Assembly (NCBI GenBank): GCA_030037405.1
Contig: JASHRK010000364.1
Coordinates: 1-5,953 of the forward strand
From: Acidimicrobiales bacterium
Lineage (GTDB): Bacteria; Actinomycetota; Acidimicrobiia; Acidimicrobiales; Bog-793
Length of the DNA stretch: 5,953 nucleotides
Direction of reading: 5' to 3'
The notes under the pieces: model-generated
Seen by the model: only the letters and a program-made list of their open reading frames with translations
The model's database searches: none
Told to the model about the DNA's origin: nothing
In this document: piece after piece, positions 1-4,862 of the stretch
How the letters are laid out: every line of letters starts with the position of its first letter
Numbering within the stretch: the stretch's first letter is position 1
Translations under genes and position numbers: made by a program

Positions 1-744
1 CTCGTCGCCGTGGGCGGCGAGGACACCCTCGGCGTCGCCAACAGGCTCGGCGAACGCGGCGTCCCGGTCGTCGGCATCCCGAAGACGATCGACAACGACC
101 TCTCGGCGACCGACGTCACCATCGGCTTCGACACGGCCGTGCAGATAGCCGCCGAGGCGATCGACCGGCTGCACACGACGGCAGAGTCTCACGATCGCGT
201 CATCGTCTGCGAGGTGATGGGCCGTCACGTCGGATGGATCGCCACCTACGCCGGCATCGCCGGCGGGGCGACGGCGATCCTCGTCCCCGAGGAGCCCTTC
301 TCAATCGACGCCGTCTGCGAGTACCTGCGCCATCGCCACAGCTCCGGTCGCTACGCCTCGATCGTGGTGGCCGCCGAAGGGGCAAAGCCCGTCGAGGGGA
401 CGCTCGCCGTCGTCAAGCCGGAACTCGACCAGTTCGGGCACGAGCGCCTTGGCGGCATCGGCACGGTCGTCGCAGAGGAGGTCGAGCGGCGCACCGGTTA
501 TGAGTCGCGGGTCTCGATCCTCGGGCACATCCAGCGCGGTGGAACGCCGAGCGCGTTCGACCGGGTGCTCGCCACGAGGGTCGGCACCGCCGCCGTCGAC
601 ACCGTCCACGACGGCTGCTGGCGCCAGATGGTGGCCCTCCACGGCGCTCACGTCGAGCGTGTGCCCATCGCGGACGCCGTCGGCAAGCTGAAGACGCTCG
701 ACCCGGGGCTGTTCCGCTCGGTCGCCGAGGTGTTCTTCGGCTGA
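1..744 (+). CDS. pfp: 6-phosphofructokinase, probably pyrophosphate-dependent (5' end outside window)
   Basis: Phosphorylates fructose 6-phosphate to fructose 1,6-bisphosphate in the cytoplasm, the committing step of glycolysis; pyrophosphate-type enzymes also run it in reverse. The frame is open from base 1, and the 247 visible residues lack roughly the first 95 of a family near 340 residues. Visible motifs (window numbering) are GGEDTL at 5-10, PKTIDND at 27-33 holding the catalytic Asp31, EVMGRHVGWIA at 71-81, and a C-terminal fructose-6-phosphate site, LGHIQRGGTPSAFDR, encoded around 520-564. Family knowledge: Gly at the position of Asp8 marks ATP enzymes, while Asp there plus Lys in PKTIDND marks pyrophosphate enzymes such as that of Amycolatopsis methanolica. 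Both pyrophosphate-type residues are present. The stop TGA is at 742-744. It is convergent with the nickel permease, 54 bp away, and is not obviously linked to it in function. Family assignment is very secure; the phosphoryl donor is an inference. Confidence 0.95.
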   Translation, partial: LVAVGGEDTLGVANRLGERGVPVVGIPKTIDNDLSATDVTIGFDTAVQIAAEAIDRLHTTAESHDRVIVCEVMGRHVGWIATYAGIAGGATAILVPEEPFSIDAVCEYLRHRHSSGRYASIVVAAEGAKPVEGTLAVVKPELDQFGHERLGGIGTVVAEEVERRTGYESRVSILGHIQRGGTPSAFDRVLATRVGTAAVDTVHDGCWRQMVALHGAHVERVPIADAVGKLKTLDPGLFRSVAEVFFG

Positions 745-748
745 CACC

Positions 749-830
749 GTCCGGCGATCAGGAGGTCCCGTCCGGCGATCAGGAGGTCCCTTCCGCCGTC
801 AGGAGGTCCCTTCCGCCGTCAGGACGGCCC
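749..830. repeat. Four-copy 20-21 bp tandem repeat between convergent genes, entering the nicT 3' end
   Basis: Units run 749-769, 770-790 (21 bp each, identical) and 791-810, 811-830 (20 bp each). The shared core is TCAGGAGGTCCC; the last unit has diverged to TCAGGACGGCCC. On the plus strand, copies 1-3 each contain AGGAGGT (760-766, 781-787, 801-807), an exact Shine-Dalgarno core, but no gene starts downstream on that strand. On the minus strand each TCAGGA supplies a TCC-TGA end, so copies 3 and 4 encode the last residues and stop of nicT. The array lies just after the phosphofructokinase stop. No function can be assigned from sequence. Confidence 0.9.
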
Positions 831-1980
831 GGTCCGGCGGCGCTTTGGCAAGGCGTGCGTTCCACTTCTCCTCGATGTGCCCGTAGCGCCATATGACCAT
901 CGCCGCGATCCAGGTCACGACGAACATCCCGACGATGACGACGCCGGCCGTGTTGATGTTGAAGCTGTACACGAAGCCCCAGAAGCCGTGAGTGCGCGAG
1001 AGGCCGTGGATCTCCATCGGGAAGATGCCGAGAGTCTCGATACCTCCGATGAAGAAGCAGATCGCCACGGACAGGCCCGTGATGGCCAGGTTGCAGTACA
1101 CCTTGCGCACAGGGTTGAAGAACGCCCAGCCGTAGGCCATGTTCATGAAGATGCCGTCGGTGGTGTCCATGAGGCTCATACCTGCGGTGAAGAGGATCGG
1201 CAGGCAGATGATGGCGTACCAGGGGATGTGGCGGGAGGCGTAGAGCGCCGTCGTCGCCAGCAGGGCGACCTCGGTTGCGGTGTCGAAACCCATGCCGAAC
1301 ACGACGCCCACGGGGTACATCTGCCACTCCTTCGTGATGGAGCGGAGCCACCTCCCGAAGAAGCGATAGAAAAAGCCGCGGTTCTGCAGTTGGCGCTCGA
1401 GCTCCTCCTCGTCGTACGCGCCTCTCCTCATGGAGCGAAAGACCTTCCCTCTCCCGGCCAGCACGATCAGGTTGAGAAGCCCGATCAGGAAGAGAAACGC
1501 CGCCGAGACGATCGTGCCGAAGATCCCCCCGAAGGTCTCGAGGCCGGAGTGGTTGTTGGACACCGCACCGAAGACGGCCTTCTCGGCGATGATGATGCCC
1601 ACGCCGATGGCTACGACGATGGTGGAGTGCCCCAGCGAGAAGAAGTACCCGAAGGCAAGGGGTCTCGGCTTGCCCGTCCCATGGCGCTCGTTCATCACCT
1701 TGCGGGTCGTGTTGTCGATGGCAGAGATGTGATCGGCGTCGAAGGCGTGGCGCAGCCCGAGAGTGTAGGCGAGCACGCTGACCCCGATCCCGAGGCCCCT
1801 GTAGTGCGCCGGGACCACGAAGGCGATGAACACGAAGAATCCGAGGGCGTGCAGGCCGAGGATCGAGGCGTACATGGCGATCGCCCGCCTCTTCTCGACG
1901 GGGCTGAGCGCCGAGAACGACACCCTGAGCATCTGTCTCGCCCGCATCGGCCGTGGTGAACCAGGGGTGGTGGTCGCCAT
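799..1980 (-). CDS. nicT: NicT-family (HoxN/NixA type) nickel/cobalt permease
   Basis: A single-component secondary transporter that imports Ni2+ and/or Co2+ at high affinity across the cytoplasmic membrane, typically for hydrogenase, urease, Ni-superoxide dismutase or cobalamin. The 393-residue protein carries all four family signatures: RHAFDADHISAIDNTTRK at 77-94 in TM2 (the metal-selectivity motif), LGHSTIVV at 116-123, GFDTATEVALLA at 231-242 and GMSLMDTTDG at 267-276. Hydrophobic stretches near 37-58, 64-80, 110-132, 150-176, 223-246, 253-270, 296-316 and 343-364 fit the usual eight membrane segments, with a long charged loop at about 178-220. The ATG start is supported by an AAGGGAGGAG site with a 7-base spacer from its GGAGG core. 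The C-terminal residues LTAEGTS and the stop lie inside a tandem repeat. It is divergent from a methyltransferase gene, with 103 bp between the starts. Ni versus Co preference cannot be read with certainty. Confidence 0.97.
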   Translation of the reverse strand: MATTTPGSPRPMRARQMLRVSFSALSPVEKRRAIAMYASILGLHALGFFVFIAFVVPAHYRGLGIGVSVLAYTLGLRHAFDADHISAIDNTTRKVMNERHGTGKPRPLAFGYFFSLGHSTIVVAIGVGIIIAEKAVFGAVSNNHSGLETFGGIFGTIVSAAFLFLIGLLNLIVLAGRGKVFRSMRRGAYDEEELERQLQNRGFFYRFFGRWLRSITKEWQMYPVGVVFGMGFDTATEVALLATTALYASRHIPWYAIICLPILFTAGMSLMDTTDGIFMNMAYGWAFFNPVRKVYCNLAITGLSVAICFFIGGIETLGIFPMEIHGLSRTHGFWGFVYSFNINTAGVVIVGMFVVTWIAAMVIWRYGHIEEKWNARLAKAPPDRAVLTAEGTS

Positions 1981-1985
1981 CTCCG

Positions 1986-1995
1986 CTCCTCCCTT
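1986..1995 (-). promoter_or_regulatory. Ribosome binding site of nicT
   Basis: The minus strand reads AAGGGAGGAG. The GGAGG core at 1988-1992 is 7 bases from the ATG at 1978-1980, which fixes the start over upstream alternatives. Confidence 0.85.
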
Positions 1996-2014
1996 CGCGC
2001 GCCGGCGAGCAGCC

Positions 2015-2028
2015 TTGCATAAATGCGA
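2015..2028. promoter_or_regulatory. 6-2-6 inverted repeat, candidate metal-sensor operator
   Basis: TTGCAT-AA-ATGCGA is a near-perfect inverted repeat, with one mismatch in the six arm pairs. It lies 35 bp upstream of the nicT start and 55 bp upstream of the divergent methyltransferase start. Two-base-spaced 6-2-6 arms are the core layout of operators bound by ArsR/SmtB-family metal sensors, and Fur-family Nur sites also use TTGC half-sites. The element is A/T-rich for this window. On the minus strand it includes TATGCA, a possible -10 box for nicT, so a bound repressor would block that promoter. Which regulator binds, if any, is not visible because no sensor gene lies next to it. Confidence 0.4.
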
Positions 2029-2043
2029 GCTGGCCGCAACTAC

Positions 2044-2072
2044 TTGCTGAACGCATCAGGGCCGAGTAGGCT
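2044..2072 (+). promoter_or_regulatory. Predicted -35/-10 promoter of the methyltransferase, near-leaderless
   Basis: TTGCTG at 2044-2049 and TAGGCT at 2067-2072 are separated by exactly 17 bp, the optimal spacing for a housekeeping sigma-70-type promoter. Only 11 bases separate the -10 box from the ATG at 2084, so a normal initiation point would leave a 5' leader of about 4-6 bases. No good Shine-Dalgarno site precedes the ATG (only GGCGGG), which agrees with leaderless translation, a common mode in Actinomycetota. Confidence 0.55.
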
Positions 2073-2083
2073 ACGGCGGGCCG

Positions 2084-2827
2084 ATGACCGAACTCAGGGA
2101 CCAGATCCGCTCGTACTGGGACATCGACTCAGCCACCTACGACCGTTCCCGTAGCCACAAGCCGCAAAGCGCCGTCGAGCTCGCCGCCTGGGGGGCGACG
2201 CTCTCCCGCCTCTTGCCCGAGCGGCCGGCGCGGGTGCTCGACGTCGGCGCAGGGACCGGGTTTCTCAGCGTCCTCTTGGCCCGCCTCGGTTACGAGGTCA
2301 CCGCTCTCGACCTGTCTCCCGGGATGCTCGAGCACCTGAAGGAGAACGCCGCTCGGGCCGGCGTCCAAGTGGCCATCTGCGAGGGGGACGCGGGCGAGCC
2401 TCCCGCTGGCGAGTTCGACGCCGTCGTAGAGCGCCACCTCGTCTGGACCCTCCCCGACCCGGCAACCGCCATCGAAGCCTGGCGGCAGGCAGCCCCGCGC
2501 GGCCGCCTTGTCCTCTGCGAGGGGCTCTGGGGCGCCAAGGGAGGGACGGCCGAGCAGCTCCGCCAGCGGTGCCAGTCGGGCTTGAGGCGCCTGCGCAGGG
2601 AGCCCTTCGATCACCACGCAGAGTACGACCCCGCCGTCAGCACCCAGCTCCCGCTGTGCGGTGGGACCTCGCCGGAGGCCCTCCTCGCTCTCGTCGAGTC
2701 CTCCTCGTGGGGCGCGGCCCGTCTCGAGCGACTGAGAGACGTCGAGTGGGCGACGCGCCTCGCGCTTCCCTCGGCGATCGACCGGCTCGTGGGCGTGCCA
2801 CCGCGATTTGCCGTCGTCGCCGGCTAG
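2084..2827 (+). CDS. Class I SAM-dependent methyltransferase divergent from nicT
   Basis: A cytoplasmic 247-residue enzyme with a Rossmann-type SAM-binding fold. Motif I is VLDVGAGTGFLS at 51-62, the acidic ribose-binding strand is TALDLSPGML at 73-82, an acidic EGDAGEPP follows at 100-107, and motif IV is FDAVVERHLVWTLPDP at 111-126. The N-terminal IRSYWDIDSATYDRS and the RHLVWTLPDP signature place it among Methyltransf_11/25-type small-molecule methyltransferases. The acceptor substrate cannot be deduced. It is divergent from the nickel/cobalt permease and shares a 103 bp control region with it, so a role linked to metal uptake is possible (inference). The ATG at 2084 is chosen because a promoter ends 11 bp before it and motif I is correctly placed at about residue 51. 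It ends in a hairpin holding the TAG stop and is convergent with the tetR gene, 14 bp away. Confidence 0.9.
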   Translation: MTELRDQIRSYWDIDSATYDRSRSHKPQSAVELAAWGATLSRLLPERPARVLDVGAGTGFLSVLLARLGYEVTALDLSPGMLEHLKENAARAGVQVAICEGDAGEPPAGEFDAVVERHLVWTLPDPATAIEAWRQAAPRGRLVLCEGLWGAKGGTAEQLRQRCQSGLRRLRREPFDHHAEYDPAVSTQLPLCGGTSPEALLALVESSSWGAARLERLRDVEWATRLALPSAIDRLVGVPPRFAVVAG

Positions 2828-2836
2828 CGGTAGCCG
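2821..2836. terminator. Stop-codon-containing hairpin, candidate bidirectional terminator
   Basis: CGGCTA-GCGG-TAGCCG forms a perfect 6 bp stem with a 4-base loop. It includes the methyltransferase TAG stop (2825-2827) and fills most of the 14 bp gap to the convergent tetR stop (2842-2844). The symmetric stem would form in transcripts from both sides. There is no T-tract on either side, so it is a weak or non-canonical terminator at best, as is often reported for actinobacteria. Confidence 0.45.
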
Positions 2837-2841
2837 CGCCG

Positions 2842-3549
2842 TCAGCGAGGGCCGATGGCGCCCCGGAGCAGCTCCAGGAACTGCAAGAAACGAGAGTGCA
2901 GCTCCTCGGACGTCGGCGTGTTGGCTCCGAAGAGGCCCGGGTCGAGCTCCTCGGCCACGAGGGCGTCCTGGCAGCGATCCATGAACCACTCGAGGAGCGC
3001 TGCGATCAACTTCGAGTCGACGTCACGGCGGACCTCGCCCCTCTCGATGCCGAATGCCACGAAGGCCTTCACGCCGTAGGGGTCCTCCCGGAGGAGGAAC
3101 TGGGTTATCTCCCGCCTGAGCTGGAGGTCGGAGCAGTAATTGCCGAGCAGAGCCACCCGGTAGGGCGCCCAGGACTCCCGTACGAGAGCGGGCGTGTGCT
3201 CGAGCCAGTACAGCACCGTGGCGAAGAAACCGGCGTCGAGCACCTGCTCGGGCGCGTCGAGCCAGGCGTCGAAGGAGCGTACGGCGGCTTCGTAGGCGGC
3301 GAGGAACAAGCCGGCCTTGCTGTCGAAGTAGCCGAAGACGGCTCCCTTCGAGACGCCGGACCGCGCCGCGATCGTCTCGACGCGAGCTCCCTCGTAGCCC
3401 TCGGTGGCGAAGTGGTCCATGGCCACCTGGATGATGCGCTCCCGTTTCGCCGCCTGGCGCTCGACGGCACGGCGCCCCACCCGTTCCACCGGGCGACCCA
3501 CGCGCTCCGCCGGGCGCCCCACGCGCTCTGCCGGGACAGCTTCGTTCAC
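2842..3549 (-). CDS. TetR/AcrR-family transcriptional regulator with repeated basic N-terminal arm
   Basis: A ligand-responsive DNA-binding repressor, probably dimeric, 235 residues from the chosen GTG. The TetR N-terminal DNA-binding domain spans about 35-82: ERIIQVAMDHFATEGYEGAR, then the recognition region VETIAARSGVSKGAVFGYF at 57-75 and the usual DSKAGLF. The remaining residues form a helical ligand/dimer domain ending FLQFLELLRGAIGPR. The GTG at 3547-3549 overlaps the TGA of the acyl-CoA dehydrogenase (GTGA), which suggests translational coupling; the frame is open 38 codons further upstream, but that part lies inside the dehydrogenase gene. Oddly, residues 6-26 are three copies of a P(A/V)ERVGR heptad from a 21 bp DNA repeat, giving a basic arm before the domain. 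GTG codons inside the repeats are alternative starts. As last gene of the operon it probably controls the operon and itself. The inducer is unknown, with an acyl-CoA plausible from context. Confidence 0.9.
   Translation of the reverse strand: MNEAVPAERVGRPAERVGRPVERVGRRAVERQAAKRERIIQVAMDHFATEGYEGARVETIAARSGVSKGAVFGYFDSKAGLFLAAYEAAVRSFDAWLDAPEQVLDAGFFATVLYWLEHTPALVRESWAPYRVALLGNYCSDLQLRREITQFLLREDPYGVKAFVAFGIERGEVRRDVDSKLIAALLEWFMDRCQDALVAEELDPGLFGANTPTSEELHSRFLQFLELLRGAIGPR
3472..3534 (-). repeat. Three-copy 21 bp in-frame tandem repeat in the tetR 5' end
   Basis: Units are 3472-3492, 3493-3513 and 3514-3534, each 21 bp. On the coding strand each reads CCGG(C/T)(A/G)GA followed by the (C/G)GT-GGG region, and encodes PAERVGR, PAERVGR and PVERVGR. 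The unit length is a multiple of three, so copy number can change without a frameshift. The copies differ at a few positions, so the array is not brand new. A fourth, degraded half-unit (RAVERQ) may follow. Confidence 0.85.
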
Positions 3550-4706
3550 CTGAGCTCTCTCGCGATCACGAGGCGCATGATGTCGGAGGTCCCCTCCTCG
3601 ATCTCCTCCAGCTTGGCATCCCGCATCCACTGCTCGACGGGGAATTCTCGCGAGTAGCCCCAACCCCCGAGGGTCTGGACTGCCGCCCAGGTGCAGTACA
3701 TCGCCGTCTCGGAGGCGGCGAGCTTCGCCATGGCCGCCTGCGATCTAGCCGGTAGCCCGGCGTCGAGACGCTTGGCGGCCCGCCACACGAGAAGGCGCGC
3801 CGACTCGAGCCGGAGAGCCATGTCTGCGAGCCGGAAGCCTACGGCCTGGTGCTCGATGATCGGCACCCCGAAGCTGCGCCGCTCCAGGGCATACTCCCGG
3901 GCGAAGTCGAGAGCCGCTCGAGCTATCCCGACGGCGGCGGCGCCGAGGATGACCCGCGAGATGTCGAAGGTCCGCATCAGGCCGACGAAGCCCTGGCCCT
4001 CCTCGCCGAGGCGCTGCGTCTCCGGCACGAAGACGTCGGAGAGGAAGATCTCCCGGCAGACGATCGCCCGTTGCCCCATCTTGCGCATCGGCTGGCCGAA
4101 CGAGAGCCCCTCGGTCTCCCTCCGGAGGAGGAAGGCGCTCACACCCCTCGCCCTCGCCTCCGGGTCGGTCTTGGCGAACACCACGTACAGCTCAGCCGCT
4201 CCTGCGTTCGATATCCACGACTTCGTGCCGTTCAGGCGGTAGCCGCCCGCCTCCCTCACCGCCGTGGTCTTGATCGCCGCCGCGTCCGATCCCGTGTCCG
4301 GCTCGGTGTTGGCGAGCGAGGTGAGAGGAGGGCTCGCCCCGCAGAGGGGAGGCAACCATTCGGCATGCTGCTCGGAGCTTCCGAGCTCGAGGACGGGATC
4401 TGCGAAGAAACCCGCCGAGCAGAGGAGGTTCCCGATGCCGAGGTCTCCGTAGCAGAGCTCCTCCTGCACGAGGCACTGGGAGAAGACGTCTGTGAAGCCG
4501 CCGCCGCCGTACTCCGCCGGGAGCATGAAGCTCGTGATGCCAGCCTTCGAAGCGGACTCCCAGAGGTCCCAGCAGATCTCGGTGTCGGCCTCGTCGACGG
4601 CGCGCGCCCGCGGCCTTATCTCCGAGGCGGCGAAGGCCTGGCAGAGCTCGACGATGGCGCGCTGTTCCTCGGACAGTGGGCACAGCTCTGTTGGCAGGAC
4701 GGACAC
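3546..4706 (-). CDS. Acyl-CoA dehydrogenase (FAD-dependent)
   Basis: Oxidises an acyl-CoA thioester to the trans-2-enoyl-CoA and passes electrons to electron-transfer flavoprotein; soluble and normally tetrameric. The 386 residues match the usual family length. Order of parts: helical N-terminal domain (about 10-125, including LPAEYGGGGF at 62-71), beta-barrel domain with FAD/substrate motifs ANTEPDTGSDAA at 132-143 and LNGTKSWISNA at 158-168, then the C-terminal helical domain with RRSFGVPIIEHQAVGFRLADM at about 276-296 and QTLGGWGYSREFP at 344-356. The catalytic base is Glu371 in IEEGTSDIMRL, at the medium-chain-type position. Start: GTG at 4706, with AGGGAG at 4712-4717 five bases upstream. 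It follows the methyltransferase by 146 bp and overlaps tetR by 4 bp. Substrate chain length or branching cannot be told; no thiolase or CoA ligase is in the window. Confidence 0.96.
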   Translation of the reverse strand: MSVLPTELCPLSEEQRAIVELCQAFAASEIRPRARAVDEADTEICWDLWESASKAGITSFMLPAEYGGGGFTDVFSQCLVQEELCYGDLGIGNLLCSAGFFADPVLELGSSEQHAEWLPPLCGASPPLTSLANTEPDTGSDAAAIKTTAVREAGGYRLNGTKSWISNAGAAELYVVFAKTDPEARARGVSAFLLRRETEGLSFGQPMRKMGQRAIVCREIFLSDVFVPETQRLGEEGQGFVGLMRTFDISRVILGAAAVGIARAALDFAREYALERRSFGVPIIEHQAVGFRLADMALRLESARLLVWRAAKRLDAGLPARSQAAMAKLAASETAMYCTWAAVQTLGGWGYSREFPVEQWMRDAKLEEIEEGTSDIMRLVIARELR

Positions 4707-4711
4707 TTTGG

Positions 4712-4717
4712 CTCCCT
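4712..4717 (-). promoter_or_regulatory. Ribosome binding site of the acyl-CoA dehydrogenase
   Basis: The minus strand reads AGGGAG five bases before the GTG at 4704-4706. It supports the GTG start even though this codon is less common than ATG. Confidence 0.7.
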
Positions 4718-4760
4718 CTCTCGCTCTCTAGTCTTCCGGGGCCTGGTTCCGCTCTATGTT

Positions 4761-4862
4761 GCCGCCTCCGGCTTCGTCCTGCCGCCTCCGGCTTCGTGCT
4801 GCCGCCTCCGGACATCGTCCTGCCGCCTCCGGGCATCGTCCTGCCGCATCCGTCACAGGTCC
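4761..4862. repeat. Five-copy 20-21 bp tandem repeat between methyltransferase and acyl-CoA dehydrogenase genes
   Basis: Units run 4761-4780 and 4781-4800 (20 bp), 4801-4821 and 4822-4842 (21 bp), and a degraded unit at about 4843-4862. The constant part is GCCGCCTCCGG; the variable part is GCTTCGTCCT, GCTTCGTGCT, ACATCGTCCT or GCATCGTCCT. The last unit runs into the 3' end and stop codon (4853-4855) of the methyltransferase. Mixed unit lengths break any reading frame, so this is not a coding repeat. On the minus strand, the transcribed one, each full unit reads CCGGAGGCGGC, giving a row of GGAGG words before the dehydrogenase gene. Confidence 0.9.

Noticed and set aside
815..828. GCCGTC-AG-GACGGC palindrome as a terminator
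   Set aside because: It lies inside the nicT coding end, has a loop too short for the full stem, and has no T-tract. It is better explained as divergence within the tandem repeat.
749..862. Tandem arrays as CRISPR
   Set aside because: Units are contiguous with no unique spacers of constant length, and there are no cas genes.
877..1959. 360-codon plus-strand frame antisense to nicT
   Set aside because: The product is dominated by Glu, Asp, His and Arg without hydrophobic core patterns. The opposite strand has clear transporter motifs, so this is an antisense shadow.
779..2056. Long 425-codon open frame on the minus strand overlapping nicT
   Set aside because: It is the neighbouring frame of a gene with complete NicT signatures. 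Its product is Arg/His/Pro-rich with no domain, as expected of a shadow in GC-rich DNA.
2569..3657. 362-codon plus-strand frame across the methyltransferase end and antisense to tetR
   Set aside because: It overlaps two genes with recognisable domains and has no domain of its own or plausible start site.
3550..3663. 38-codon upstream extension of tetR
   Set aside because: It lies entirely within the acyl-CoA dehydrogenase C-terminus, which includes conserved catalytic-region sequence, and reads as low-complexity residues. The GTGA-overlap start is better.
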